From assembly GCF_004010325.2 (NCBI RefSeq), contig NZ_SADR02000009.1, forward strand, positions 168,071 through 232,070: a DNA stretch of 64,000 bases, given 5' to 3'. The notes below the pieces were generated by a model, which worked only from the letters and a program-made list of their open reading frames with translations, did no database searches and was not told the origin of the DNA. The DNA is from Mesorhizobium sp. M00.F.Ca.ET.216.01.1.1. Lineage in GTDB: Bacteria > Pseudomonadota > Alphaproteobacteria > Rhizobiales > Rhizobiaceae. This document shows positions 53,227 to 62,651 of this stretch, piece by piece; positions within the stretch are counted from its first letter, which is position 1, and each line of letters starts with the position of its first letter. A program made the translations under genes and the position numbers.

Positions 53227-54379
53227 CAAAAGCCTTGTCGCCGCCGATCCAGACGCTTTTGACGTTCAGATCTTCCGACAGGGCAACGATATCAGCGGCG
53301 GTGCCGTTGGCGAAGCGCCCGAGCCGGTGCGACTGGCCGATCGCCTGCGCCGGATAGAGCGATGCCATGCGCAATGCCTCCGACAGCTCCAGTCCGACGA
53401 CGCGGTGGACGAAACGCACGGCGGAGATCATGTCGAGATCGGCACCCGCCAGCGTTCCGTCGGCGAGCCGGAGACTGCCGTCCTTGCGGAAAATGGTGCG
53501 GCCGTTGAGTGTGAACGAGGTCATGTCGGTGCCGATCGTCGCCATGGCGTCGGTGACGAGGACGATCTTCCCCGGCCCCAGCTTGGCGCGCAACGCGATC
53601 GCCATGGTGGCGGGGTCGACATGGATACCGTCGGCGATGATGCCGGCAAACAATGTGCCCGTGCTGATGGCGGCGCCCGCCAGCCCTGGCTCACGGTTGC
53701 CGACCTGGCTCATGGCGTTGAACAAATGCGTGACGACCGTTGCGCCGGCGTCGGCGAAGGCGCGGGCTTTGGCGTAGCCGGTGTCGGAATGGCCGAGGCT
53801 GACGACAATGCCAGCCTTGGCGAGCACCGACACTTGAGCAGGCTCGACGGATTCAGGCGCGATCGTCGTCAAAAGTACCGGCAGGTTTTTTCGCGCCGCG
53901 ATTAGCGCCGCCTGGTCGGCATCTAGCATCGGCCGGATCAGTGCCGGGTCATGCGCGCCCTTGCGGGCGATCGACAGATGCGGGCCTTCGAGATGCAGGC
54001 CAAGGAAGCCCGGAACGTTCCGTCGAGCGGCCTCGGCCCCTGCCGCTACCGCTGCAGCGGTGATGTCAGGCGTGTCGGTGATCAGCGTCGGCAGCAGCGC
54101 CGTCGTGCCGAAGGGCGCATGTGCCCGGCAGATGGTTTCGATCGAGGCGACGTCGGGATGGTCGTTGAGCATGACGCCGCCGCCGCCATTGACCTGCAGG
54201 TCGACGAAGCCCGGCGCGAGTATGCCGCCGCCGGTCTCGATACGGGCGACACCGGACGGAATGGCGCCGGCGGCAGTGATGGCCTCGACGAGACCGTCGC
54301 GCACGACAAGGGCCGCACCATCGTGCCAGTCGTCGCCGTCGAATATGCGGGCGCCAGTCAGGGCAAAACGGTCGCTCAT
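53201..54379 (-). CDS. nagA: N-acetylglucosamine-6-phosphate deacetylase
   Basis: Amidohydrolase of 392 residues that makes glucosamine-6-phosphate and acetate. It shows APGFVDLQVNGGGGVMLND, the catalytic-metal Glu in HLEGPHLS, His in SLGHSDTG and HLFNAMSQ, and the catalytic Asp in VTDAMATIGT. The ATG at 54379 overlaps the stop of the deaminase gene (ATGA). Last gene of the minus-strand nag operon. Confidence 0.92.
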   Translation of the reverse strand: MSDRFALTGARIFDGDDWHDGAALVVRDGLVEAITAAGAIPSGVARIETGGGILAPGFVDLQVNGGGGVMLNDHPDVASIETICRAHAPFGTTALLPTLITDTPDITAAAVAAGAEAARRNVPGFLGLHLEGPHLSIARKGAHDPALIRPMLDADQAALIAARKNLPVLLTTIAPESVEPAQVSVLAKAGIVVSLGHSDTGYAKARAFADAGATVVTHLFNAMSQVGNREPGLAGAAISTGTLFAGIIADGIHVDPATMAIALRAKLGPGKIVLVTDAMATIGTDMTSFTLNGRTIFRKDGSLRLADGTLAGADLDMISAVRFVHRVVGLELSEALRMASLYPAQAIGQSHRLGRFANGTAADIVALSEDLNVKSVWIGGDKAFEASASRLS

Positions 54380-55407
54380 ACGGTCTCCGTCACCTTGCGC
54401 AGATTGGGCGGCATGTCGGGATCGAGGCCGCGATGGCGGGCAAAGGCTTCGACGAAACCGTAGAAGGACACGATCAGTGCCAGCGGGTCGGTGAGCGGGT
54501 GGCCGGTGGCGACATGCGGCAGGCGCTGGGCGCTCTTCGCCTTGTCCGAGGTGACAAAGACGGCCGCGCCCTTGCCCGCCAGGCTGTCGGCGGCCTCGGC
54601 AACCGACGGCTCGGAAGCGTCGCGGGCAGCCAGCGCCAACACCGGGAAGCCCGGCCCGACCAGCGCCAACGGGCCATGCATGACCTCGGCGGCGCTGTAG
54701 GCCTCGGCATGCATGGCGCAGGTTTCCTTGAATTTCAGCGCCGCCTCGTTGGCGATCGCCGAGGACGGGCCGCGGCCGAGGATGAACAGCGACTTCTGCG
54801 CCTCCAGCGCGCCGGCCAGCGGCATCCAGTCGCAAGCGATTGCCTTGCGGAAATGGTCCGGCAAGCGGGCGAGTGCGGCCAACAGCTTGTCGTCACCGGT
54901 ACAATGCGCCATCAAAGCGAGGCTGGCGACGGCGGAGTTGACGAAGGTCTTCGTCGCCGCAACGCTGCGCTCCGGCCCGGCCAGGATGTCGATCGCATAG
55001 TCCGAGGCGCGAGCCAGCGGCGAATCGGCGGTGTTGGTGATAGCGACGGTCAGTGCGCCGCCGGCTTTGGCCGCTTCCACCATGGCGACGATGTCCGGGC
55101 TCTTGCCAGACTGCGAGATAGCCAGACAGGCCGAGCCCCTGAGCCTCAGCTTTGCCTTGTAGATCGAGGCGATCGACGGGCCGACCGATGCGACGGCGAG
55201 GCCGGCGGTCAGCTCGACGGCATATTTCATGAAGCTGGCGGCATGATCGGACGAACCGCGCGCGACGGTGACGACAAAATTCGGATCACGTTCGCGAATG
55301 CCGCGCCCAGCCTCGGTCAGTGCCGCTGCCGAGCCATCAAGCAGGCGCGCGGTGGCCTCCGGGATCTCCTCGATTTCGCGGCGCATATGGGTTGTGGTTG
55401 CGTTCAT
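54376..55407 (-). CDS. nagB-II: SIS-domain glucosamine-6-phosphate deaminase (NagB-II type)
   Basis: A 343-residue protein with two SIS domains, equal to the isomerase half of GlmS without the glutamine amidotransferase domain. ARGSSDHAASFMKYAVE and ISQSGKSPDIVAMVEAA in the first SIS, and GRGPSSAIANEAALKFKE and AEVMHGPLALV in the second, are the sugar-phosphate-binding regions. In GlcNAc clusters such proteins deaminate GlcN6P to fructose-6-phosphate and ammonia (known for NagB-II). The start overlaps the GntR stop (ATGA). Confidence 0.87.
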   Translation of the reverse strand: MNATTTHMRREIEEIPEATARLLDGSAAALTEAGRGIRERDPNFVVTVARGSSDHAASFMKYAVELTAGLAVASVGPSIASIYKAKLRLRGSACLAISQSGKSPDIVAMVEAAKAGGALTVAITNTADSPLARASDYAIDILAGPERSVAATKTFVNSAVASLALMAHCTGDDKLLAALARLPDHFRKAIACDWMPLAGALEAQKSLFILGRGPSSAIANEAALKFKETCAMHAEAYSAAEVMHGPLALVGPGFPVLALAARDASEPSVAEAADSLAGKGAAVFVTSDKAKSAQRLPHVATGHPLTDPLALIVSFYGFVEAFARHRGLDPDMPPNLRKVTETV

Positions 55408-56186
55408 GGCCGGCCCTCTTCGCCCGGCACGCTCAGCCGGAGCTCGGCGACGAAATCATAGGCGTCGCCCCTGTAGATGGAGCGGGTGAACTCGATCGCC
55501 TTGCCGCTCGCCAGATAGGAAATACGCTCGATGTGCAGACCGGCAATACCTGGCGGCACTTCGAGCAGGCGCGCGTCGCCGTCGCCGAGATTGGCGGCGG
55601 AAATACGCTGCACCGCCCGCACTGGCCGGTTGCCTGACATTTCCAGCGTTGCATAGAGCGACGAACCGATCGCCGCCGGATCGGGCAACACGCTTGCCGA
55701 GAGTGCGGCGCGTTCGATCGCCAGCGGCGTGTCGTTGGCGATGCGTAGGCGCGCCACGCGCGCCACCAATTCGTTCGAGGACAGGCCGAGCACCATCATC
55801 TCGTCCGGCGACGGCGCATAGAGGCCACGGTCGAGCCAGGCCGAACGGACGGCCATGCCGCGCCGCGCCATGTCCTCGGTGAAGGAAGTGAGCCTCGACA
55901 GCGACTGCTCGACGCGCTCCATGCGCGGCGCAACGAAGGTGCCGGAGCCATGACGCTGGACGAGGATGCCGCCCTTGACCAGATCCTGCACCGCCTTGCG
56001 CACGGTGACGCGCGAGATGTCGGCCTTGCTGGCAATGTCGCGCTCGGAAGGCAGCGCATCGCCGGGTCCGATCAAGCCGCGATTGACGGCGTCCTCGATG
56101 CTCTTCCTGAGCTGCAGATAGAGCGGCGCGCCGCTTTGCGACGACTGTCTCAGCATGGCAAAAATCTGGTCGGCGGCATCGCTCAT
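55404..56186 (-). CDS. GntR/HutC-family repressor (NagR/NagQ-like)
   Basis: Regulator of 260 residues. Winged-helix domain (about 20-90; GDALPSERDIASKADISRVT and VRKAVQDLVKGGILVQ) plus a UTRA effector domain (about 105-250). GntR-UTRA proteins in nag clusters sense GlcNAc6P or GlcN6P. Its start overlaps the kinase stop by one base (TGATG) and its stop overlaps the deaminase start. It probably binds the phased TGGTATT repeats in the divergent promoter region (inference), so it would control both operons. Confidence 0.87.
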   Translation of the reverse strand: MSDAADQIFAMLRQSSQSGAPLYLQLRKSIEDAVNRGLIGPGDALPSERDIASKADISRVTVRKAVQDLVKGGILVQRHGSGTFVAPRMERVEQSLSRLTSFTEDMARRGMAVRSAWLDRGLYAPSPDEMMVLGLSSNELVARVARLRIANDTPLAIERAALSASVLPDPAAIGSSLYATLEMSGNRPVRAVQRISAANLGDGDARLLEVPPGIAGLHIERISYLASGKAIEFTRSIYRGDAYDFVAELRLSVPGEEGRP

Positions 56187-57064
56187 CACGTCGCCTCCGC
56201 GGATCCGGCGAAAAGGCGGACCGCCATCTGCACCGCGCCGCCCAGCGCATCGTCGAGCGGCGGCTTCAGCAGTGCCCGGTAGCGCTCCGACAGGCGCGGC
56301 GCATAGAGCGGCGCCAGCCCGCCAAGCAGGCAGAGCGGGTCGTTGCCGCCGAGATCGAGCACGCCGAGCGCTGCCTCGACATCGGCGACCGCCTTGTCGA
56401 CGATCCAGTTGGCAACGATGTCACCCTTTACGGCATGATCGAAGACCTTGGGCGCAAAGCCGCCGAAATCGCCGGGCTTGGCATTGGTGGTGAACTCGAC
56501 CACATCCTCGGGATTGTTGCGGAAGGTAGCGAGCATGGCTTGCGTCAGCGGCGAGGCTTCGCGGATGCCGTCATAGGCAAGCAGCGTCTGTTCGAGCAGG
56601 TCGCGGCCGATGCGGGCGCCGCTGCCCTGGTCGCCGACCTGGAATCCCCAGCCGCCGACGGCGCGCGACTTGCCGTTCTTGCGCGCCATATAGGCGGTGC
56701 CGGTGCCGAGGATGGCCATGGCTCCGTCGCCGGACCCGATAGCGCCTTCCAGCGCGATCTCGGCGTCGGTCTCGACACGGCTGATGCTGAACGGCAGGAT
56801 CGCTTCGAGCTGCTGCCGGTAGGTGCCGACATTGGCGCCGGCAAGGCCGAGGATGGCCGGCGTTTGCGGGATCAGTTCGGGATCCTGCCCGGCGGCGACA
56901 AAGGCCTGCCTCGCCGCGTCGACGATGTTGGCCCTGGCGCCGGTAAGATCGGTGCGGATGTTGGCGGCGCCACTCTTGGCACGGCCGATCACGGTGCCGT
57001 CCATGGTCGCCAGGGCCGCTCTGCAGCTGGTGCCGCCGCCATCAATGCCAAGCACGAAATTCAC
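56186..57064 (-). CDS. BadF/BadG-type N-acetylglucosamine kinase
   Basis: ASKHA-fold kinase of 292 residues that phosphorylates an amino sugar taken up unmodified by the ABC importer. The phosphate-1 loop LGIDGGGTSCRAAL starts at residue 4, and the second phosphate loop is AILGTGTAYMARKNG, followed by GWGFQVGDQGSGARIGRDLL. The GTG at 57064 has GGAG upstream. The substrate could be GlcNAc, or MurNAc/anhydro-MurNAc for feeding MurQ. First gene of the minus-strand nag operon. Confidence 0.85.
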   Translation of the reverse strand: MNFVLGIDGGGTSCRAALATMDGTVIGRAKSGAANIRTDLTGARANIVDAARQAFVAAGQDPELIPQTPAILGLAGANVGTYRQQLEAILPFSISRVETDAEIALEGAIGSGDGAMAILGTGTAYMARKNGKSRAVGGWGFQVGDQGSGARIGRDLLEQTLLAYDGIREASPLTQAMLATFRNNPEDVVEFTTNAKPGDFGGFAPKVFDHAVKGDIVANWIVDKAVADVEAALGVLDLGGNDPLCLLGGLAPLYAPRLSERYRALLKPPLDDALGGAVQMAVRLFAGSAEAT

Positions 57065-57086
57065 GCAATTTCTCCTCCGGGCCGAT

Positions 57087-57106
57087 AATACCAATAAAAT
57101 ACCAAT
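57087..57106 (-). promoter_or_regulatory. Phased direct-repeat operator, nag side
   Basis: AATACCAAT at 57087-57095 and again at 57098-57106, an 11-bp period. Read on the minus strand it is ATTGGTATT twice, located 23-42 bp upstream of the kinase start. The same unit, in the other orientation, precedes murQ. One turn of the helix between units suggests two protein subunits on one DNA face. Confidence 0.7.
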
Positions 57107-57222
57107 AGCCAAGGATTAATTTCCGTTTCAAAAAGATTAAGCCGTACTTTATTGAAAAACCAACGTATTTTGCCGACGAGCCGATTCCTCGACAATCAAC
57201 TCGTTAATGCGTGTGGACAAGT

Positions 57223-57239
57223 GGTATTTTTTTGGTATT
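57223..57239 (+). promoter_or_regulatory. Phased direct-repeat operator, mur side
   Basis: GGTATT at 57223-57228 and again at 57234-57239, 11-bp period, 25-41 bp upstream of the murQ start. It mirrors the nag-side repeat at nearly the same distance from its gene, so one regulator probably controls both divergent operons. Confidence 0.7.
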
Positions 57240-57263
57240 GTTTTCTGGATCGGAGGAAAGCGG

Positions 57264-58220
57264 ATGGCCGAAACGCGCACCGAAGCGCTTCACCAGAATG
57301 CCGAGGGACTGGACATCCAGGCCCCGGACGCCATCCTTTCCTCGCTGGCTAATGCGCAGATCGAGGCCGCCAAGGCCGTGCGCGGCGCCATTCCTGCCAT
57401 CGCCAAGGCAGCCGAGATCATCGCAAGCCAGTTGAAGAACGGCGGCAAGCTCGCCTATGCGGCAGCTGGCAGCTCTGGCCTGATGGCATTGGCCGATGCA
57501 CTGGAACTGCCTGGCACTTTCGGCATCCAGCGCGAGCGCATCGCCATCCTGATCGCCGGCGGCGACGAAGCCTTCAAGAGGCTGGCAGGCGGACCGGAGG
57601 ACAACACCGACGAAGCCTTGATCGCGGTCGCCAATGCCGGCATCGGCAAGGGCGACTGCCTGATCGCCGTCTCGGCCAGCGGATCGACGCCCTATGCTGT
57701 CAGGGTGATCGAGGAAGCCGGGCGCCGCGGCGCTGCGACCATCGCCATCGCCAACAACAAAGACGCGCCGCTGCTGCGACTGGCCGACATCGCCGTCCTG
57801 CTCGAAACGCCGCCGGAGCTGATTGCCGGCTCGACGCGCATGGGCGCCGGCACCGCGCAGAAGATCGCGCTCAACATGCTGTCGACGCTGGCCGCCATTC
57901 ATCTCGGCCATGTTCATGACGGCTACATGGTCAATCTCACCGCCGACAACATCAAGCTGCGCGATCGCGCGGCGCGCATCGTCGCCGCCATCAGCGGGCG
58001 CGGCAAGGACGATGCGGCTCGCCTGCTCGAAAAGAGCGGCGGCGTTGTCAAGACTGCCATTCTGCTCGCCGCCGGCGCCGCCAACGCCGATGCGGCCGAG
58101 AAGATACTGGAAAGGACCGGCCAGAAACTGCGCCCGGCGCTTTCCGCGATCGAGGGGAGCAAGGGGCCGAAAGCCCCTGTTCTCAAAACCGAACCTGAAA
58201 AAGGTCAACAGGGAGACTGA
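57264..58220 (+). CDS. murQ: N-acetylmuramic acid 6-phosphate etherase
   Basis: SIS-domain etherase of 318 residues that removes D-lactate from MurNAc-6-phosphate to give GlcNAc-6-phosphate. AAGSSGLMALADALELPGTF, the IAGGDEAFKR loop, VSASGSTPYA, GSTRMGAGTAQKIALNMLST and VHDGYMVNLTADNIKLRDRA are family hallmarks. GGAGG is 7 nt before the ATG at 57264, preferred over an upstream ATG at 57207 that would overlap the operator. The tail is Lys/Gly-rich. First gene of the plus-strand operon. Confidence 0.93.
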   Translation: MAETRTEALHQNAEGLDIQAPDAILSSLANAQIEAAKAVRGAIPAIAKAAEIIASQLKNGGKLAYAAAGSSGLMALADALELPGTFGIQRERIAILIAGGDEAFKRLAGGPEDNTDEALIAVANAGIGKGDCLIAVSASGSTPYAVRVIEEAGRRGAATIAIANNKDAPLLRLADIAVLLETPPELIAGSTRMGAGTAQKIALNMLSTLAAIHLGHVHDGYMVNLTADNIKLRDRAARIVAAISGRGKDDAARLLEKSGGVVKTAILLAAGAANADAAEKILERTGQKLRPALSAIEGSKGPKAPVLKTEPEKGQQGD

Positions 58221-58222
58221 GC

Positions 58223-59482
58223 ATGACAACGAAACTACTGACGGCACTTCTTCTCGGCACCAGCATCCTCGGCTCCGCCGGGGTGGCTTATGCCGATGAC
58301 GTAACGCTCAACATCGAAAGCTGGCGCGGCGACGATCTTGCCATCTGGAAAGACAAGCTGATCCCGGCCTTCGAAGCCAAGAACCCGGGCATCAAGGTGG
58401 TGTTCGCGCCCTCGGCGCCGACCGAGTACGACGCCGCCCTCGGCGCCAAGCTCGCCGCCGGCTCGGCGGGCGACCTGATCACCTGCCGGCCGTTCGACAA
58501 GTCGCTGGAACTGTTCAAGAAGGGCAACCTCGCCGACATTTCGACGCTGCCCGGCATGGAGAACTTCTCCGATGTGGCCAAGGCTGCCTGGCAGACCGAC
58601 GACGGCAAGGCGAGCTTCTGCGTGCCGATGGCTTCCGTCATCCACGGCTTCATCTACAACAAGGACGCCTTCGACAAGCTCGGTATCAAGGTGCCGACCA
58701 CCAATGAGGAGTTCTACGCCGCGCTCGACAAGATCAAGGCCGACGGCACCTATATCCCGATGGCGATGGGCACCAAGGACCTCTGGGAAGCCGCGACCAT
58801 GGGCTACCAGAACATCGGCCCGAACTACTGGAAGGGCGAGGAAGGCCGCCTGGCGCTGATCAAGGGCGAGCAGAAGCTGACCGATCCGGACTGGGTCGAG
58901 CCCTACAAGGAACTGGCCAAGTGGAAGCCCTATCTCGGCGACGGCTTCGAGGCGCAGACCTATCCGGACAGCCAGAACCTGTTCACGCTCGGCCGCGCCG
59001 CCATCTATCCGGCCGGCTCGTGGGAGATCGGCCTGTTCAACACGCAGGCGCAATTCAAGATGGGCGCCTTCCCGCCGCCGGTGCAAAAGGCCGGCGACAC
59101 CTGCTATATCTCCGACCACACCGATATCGGCATGGGACTGAACGCGGCGTCGAAGAATGCCGATGCGGCCAAGACCTTCCTGTCATGGGTCGCCTCGCCG
59201 GATTTCGCCACCATCTACGCCAACGCGCTGCCGGGCTTCTTCAGCCTGAACAACACCCCGGTGAAGATGGAAGACCCGCTGGCGCAGGAATTCGTTTCCT
59301 GGCGCGGCAAGTGCAAGTCGACGATCCGCTCGACCTACCAGATCCTGTCGCGCGGCACGCCGAACCTCGAGAACGAGACGTGGGTCGAATCAGCCAACGT
59401 CATCAACGGCACCGATACGCCGGAAGCTGCCGCCAAGAAGCTGCAGGACGGCCTCGACAGCTGGTACAAGCCGGCGAAGTAA
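58223..59482 (+). CDS. ABC sugar-binding protein (CUT1), probably amino-sugar
   Basis: Extracellular solute-binding protein of 419 residues. A Sec signal peptide (LLTALLLGTSILGSAGVAYA) is followed by a family-1 sugar-binding fold with NIESWRGDDLAIWKDKLIPA and PAGSWEIGLFNTQAQFKMGAF. GGGAG precedes the ATG; it starts 2 bp after murQ. Because it shares the operon with murQ and faces nagA and the kinase, GlcNAc, MurNAc or muropeptide sugars are the likely ligands (inference). Confidence 0.87.
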   Translation: MTTKLLTALLLGTSILGSAGVAYADDVTLNIESWRGDDLAIWKDKLIPAFEAKNPGIKVVFAPSAPTEYDAALGAKLAAGSAGDLITCRPFDKSLELFKKGNLADISTLPGMENFSDVAKAAWQTDDGKASFCVPMASVIHGFIYNKDAFDKLGIKVPTTNEEFYAALDKIKADGTYIPMAMGTKDLWEAATMGYQNIGPNYWKGEEGRLALIKGEQKLTDPDWVEPYKELAKWKPYLGDGFEAQTYPDSQNLFTLGRAAIYPAGSWEIGLFNTQAQFKMGAFPPPVQKAGDTCYISDHTDIGMGLNAASKNADAAKTFLSWVASPDFATIYANALPGFFSLNNTPVKMEDPLAQEFVSWRGKCKSTIRSTYQILSRGTPNLENETWVESANVINGTDTPEAAAKKLQDGLDSWYKPAK

Positions 59483-59550
59483 GAGCTCGGACGACGGCCA
59501 GGTCGCGCCTTGCGCGCGGCCTGGCATCGCATTCATGGCATTCGATAGCG

Positions 59551-59671
59551 CTGCCCCTCATCCGCCTGCCGGCACCTTCTCCCCGCATAGTGACGGGGAG
59601 AAGGGCTAGGCCGCAGACGTTGGCGACCCCTTCCCAGTTGTTCACGGGGAGAGGGTAAGAGTAAGGGGCAG
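59551..59671. repeat. Palindromic intergenic element, related type
   Basis: 121 bp with inverted ends (CTGCCCCT at 59551 and AGGGGCAG at 59664-59671) and an inner hairpin CCTTCTCCCCG / CGGGGAGAAGG (59574-59608). The CGCCTGCCGGCACCTTCTCC block (59563-59582) resembles the ends of the 155-bp elements, so they are probably one family. It splits the binding-protein gene from its permeases. Confidence 0.75.
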
Positions 59672-59720
59672 TGCCGCCATCGAAAGCAATTGCAAGACCT
59701 GATCGGCGAGGACCGAACTC

Positions 59721-60644
59721 ATGGCCGCAGCACCGAAACGACCGTTCCGCTGGCACATCGGCGTCTTCCTGGCGCCGGCGGTGCTGGTCTATACGGCGAT
59801 CATGATCCTGCCGCTGGCCGGCACGCTGCAGCTCTCGCTGTTCCGCAACATCAACCAGTCCCAGGTCTTCGTCGGGCTGGAGAACTTTCGTATGCTGTTC
59901 GGCGATCCCAACTGGTCGGTCAATTTCTGGAACGCGCTGAGGAACAACGTTTGGTTCTTCATCATCCACATGCTGGTGCAGAACCCGATCGGCGTGCTGC
60001 TGGCGGCGCCGCTCTCCAGTCCGCGACTTAGGTTCTCCGCCTTCTACCGCACGGCGATCTTCGTGCCGACGATCCTGTCCTTCGTCATCGTCGGCTTTGC
60101 CTGGAAGCTGATCCTGTCGCCGCTGTGGGGCGTGGCGCCGCATATGCTCGATCTGGTCGGGCTCAAGAGCCTGTTCACGCCATGGCTCGGCAAGGAGCAA
60201 TATGCGTTGACCGCGCTCAGCCTGATCTCGGTGTGGCAGTTCGTCGGCATCCCGATGATGCTCATCTATGCAGCGTTGCTGTCGATCCCCGACGAGGTGA
60301 TCGAGGCAGCCGAATGCGACGGCATCACCGGCATGGCGCAGTTCTGGAAGATCAAGCTGCCGCTGATCCTGCCGTCGATCGGCATCATCTCGATCCTGAC
60401 CTTCGTCGGCAACTTCAACGCCTTCGACCTGATCTACACCGCGCAAGGCGCGCTGGCCGGCCCGAATTATTCGACCGACATCCTCGGCACCTTCCTCTAC
60501 CGCGCCTTCTTCGGTTTCCAGTTGCAGGTCGGCGACCCCAATATGGGTGCTGCGATCGCCACGATGATGTTCCTGATCATCCTTGGCGGTGTCTGCGTCT
60601 ACCTTTTCCTCGTCCAGACGCGCCTGCGTCGCTATCAGTTCTAG
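59721..60644 (+). CDS. ABC sugar permease, MalF type
   Basis: Inner-membrane permease of 307 residues with six predicted helices. The EAA loop reads EVIEAAECDGITGMAQFWKI. It is the first of two permeases and has the N-terminal hydrophobic helix (IGVFLAPAVLVYTAIMILPL) of CUT1 systems. It forms the channel with the gene that follows 75 bp later. Confidence 0.88.
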   Translation: MAAAPKRPFRWHIGVFLAPAVLVYTAIMILPLAGTLQLSLFRNINQSQVFVGLENFRMLFGDPNWSVNFWNALRNNVWFFIIHMLVQNPIGVLLAAPLSSPRLRFSAFYRTAIFVPTILSFVIVGFAWKLILSPLWGVAPHMLDLVGLKSLFTPWLGKEQYALTALSLISVWQFVGIPMMLIYAALLSIPDEVIEAAECDGITGMAQFWKIKLPLILPSIGIISILTFVGNFNAFDLIYTAQGALAGPNYSTDILGTFLYRAFFGFQLQVGDPNMGAAIATMMFLIILGGVCVYLFLVQTRLRRYQF

Positions 60645-60719
60645 GGGGCCGGAAATGTTTAGCTTGAACACCCCCCGGGCGAGAACCCTTCTCGTTACCG
60701 ATGGTCAGGAGGCGTTTCA

Positions 60720-61559
60720 ATGAGCCGCGCCACCGCATCCCTGCCCCGCACCATTGGCGCCCATGCGATCCTGTTGACCTATACGGCAATCGCGCTGTTT
60801 CCGGTGATCATCGTCATAATCAATTCATTCAAGTCGCGCGCCGCGATTTTCGGCGCGCCGCTGACGCCGCCGACCCCCAAGACCTTCGACCTGATCGGCT
60901 ACACCACGGTGATCGGCCAGGGCGACTTCATCCACTATTTCCAGAACAGCCTTGTCGTCACCGTCGCCTCGCTGTTCTTCGTGCTTTTGTTCGGCGCTAT
61001 GGCGGCCTTCGCGCTATCGGAATACCGCTTCCGCGGCAATTCGCTGATGGGACTCTATCTGGCGCTCGGCATCATGATCCCGATCCGCCTCGGCACCGTC
61101 GCCATCCTGCAATTGATGGTGGCGAGCGGGCTGGTCAACACGCTGACGGCGCTGATCCTGGTCTATACGGCGCAAGGCCTGCCGCTGGCGATCTTCATCC
61201 TGTCGGAATTCATGAAGCAGGTGTCGGACGATTTGAAGAATGCCGGCCGCATCGACGGCCTGTCGGAATACACCATCTTCTTCCGCCTGGTGCTGCCACT
61301 GGTCAGGCCATCGATGGCGACTGTCGCCGTCTTCACCATGATCCCGATCTGGAACGATCTGTGGTTCCCGCTGATCCTGGCGCCGTCGGAGCAGACCAAG
61401 ACGGTGACGCTCGGCGCGCAGCTGTTTCTCGGCCAGTTCGTCACCAACTGGAACGCGATCCTGGCAGCGCTTTCGTTGGCGATTATGCCGGTGCTGATCC
61501 TCTACGTCATCTTCTCGCGGCAGTTGATCCGCGGCATCACTTCCGGAGCCGTCAAGTGA
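60720..61559 (+). CDS. ABC sugar permease, MalG type
   Basis: Second channel subunit, 279 residues, with six helices and the EAA loop DDLKNAGRIDGLSEYTIFFR. AGGAGG lies 8 nt before the ATG. Its stop overlaps the GTG start of the oxidoreductase gene (GTGA), so the two are coupled, which ties that enzyme to the transported sugar. Confidence 0.88.
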   Translation: MSRATASLPRTIGAHAILLTYTAIALFPVIIVIINSFKSRAAIFGAPLTPPTPKTFDLIGYTTVIGQGDFIHYFQNSLVVTVASLFFVLLFGAMAAFALSEYRFRGNSLMGLYLALGIMIPIRLGTVAILQLMVASGLVNTLTALILVYTAQGLPLAIFILSEFMKQVSDDLKNAGRIDGLSEYTIFFRLVLPLVRPSMATVAVFTMIPIWNDLWFPLILAPSEQTKTVTLGAQLFLGQFVTNWNAILAALSLAIMPVLILYVIFSRQLIRGITSGAVK

Positions 61560-62617
61560 GCTCGCAAAAACCCCTTCGCGTCGTCGTCGCCGGTCTCGGC
61601 AATATGGGCCGCAGCCATGCGCTGGCCTACCACACCAATCCGGATTTCGAGATCGCAGCACTCGTCAACCGTTCGGATGTGCCGCTGCCGGCCGGGCTTT
61701 CCGGCTACGGCATCAGGCGTTCCTTCGACGAGGCGCTGCGCGACGAACGGCCGGATGTTGCCTGCATCGCCACCTACTCCGACAGCCATGCCGAGTATGC
61801 GGTGAAGGCCTTCGAGGCGGGTTGCCATGTCTTCGTCGAAAAGCCGCTGGCGACAACGGTCGCGGATGCGAAGCGCGTCGTCGCCGCCGCCAAGGCCAAC
61901 GGCAAGAAACTGGTGATCGGCTATATCCTTCGCCATCACCCGTCCTGGATAAGGCTGATCGCCGAGGCGCGGAAGCTGGGCGGCCCCTACGTGTTCCGCA
62001 TGAACCTCAACCAGCAATCCTCAGGCCACAGCTGGGAGACGCACAAGCAGTTGATGCAGACGACATCGCCGATCGTCGACTGCGGCGTGCATTATCTCGA
62101 CGTGATGCTGCAGATCACCGACGCCAGGCCGGTCGAGGTGCGCGGCATGGGGCTGCGGCTGACCGAAGAGATTGCACCCTCGATGTACAATTACGGGCAT
62201 CTGCAGGTGCTGTTCGAAGACGGTTCGGTCGGCTGGTACGAGGCCGGCTGGGGACCGATGATTTCGGAGACGGCCTTCTTCGTGAAGGACGTGATTTCGC
62301 CCAAGGGCTGCGTGTCGATCGTGATGAAAGAAGGCGTAAAATCCGACGACATCGACACCCACACCAAGACATCGATCATCCGCCTGCACAGTGCCGCGAC
62401 CGGAGCGGACGGCAAGTTCGTCAAAGCCGATGAAATGCTGTCAATGGAAGGCGAGCCCGGCCATCAGGATCTCTGCGATCTCGAACAGGCTTTCGTGCTG
62501 AAGGCGATCCGCGAGGATCTCGACCTTAACCGGCACATAGACGACGCGGTGAAGTCGCTCGCCGTCTGCCTTGCCGCCGACGAGAGCGTGCGCAGCGGGA
62601 AGGCGGTGCGGTTGTGA
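61556..62617 (+). CDS. Gfo/Idh/MocA-family oxidoreductase
   Basis: NAD(P)-dependent sugar oxidoreductase of 353 residues. The Rossmann motif AGLGNMGRSHALAY (about 12-25) and the EKPLATTVADAKR motif with catalytic Lys (about 100) are present, and VDCGVHYLDVMLQ supplies the conserved His/Asp of the substrate site. Starts with a GTG inside the permease stop. In an amino-sugar operon it may oxidise or epimerise a sugar, or act as a redox-assisted glycosidase; which is unknown. Confidence 0.85.
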   Translation: MSSQKPLRVVVAGLGNMGRSHALAYHTNPDFEIAALVNRSDVPLPAGLSGYGIRRSFDEALRDERPDVACIATYSDSHAEYAVKAFEAGCHVFVEKPLATTVADAKRVVAAAKANGKKLVIGYILRHHPSWIRLIAEARKLGGPYVFRMNLNQQSSGHSWETHKQLMQTTSPIVDCGVHYLDVMLQITDARPVEVRGMGLRLTEEIAPSMYNYGHLQVLFEDGSVGWYEAGWGPMISETAFFVKDVISPKGCVSIVMKEGVKSDDIDTHTKTSIIRLHSAATGADGKFVKADEMLSMEGEPGHQDLCDLEQAFVLKAIREDLDLNRHIDDAVKSLAVCLAADESVRSGKAVRL

Positions 62618-62651
62618 CAAGGGAATTGTTGTCGCGGGTTGCGCTCTACGG

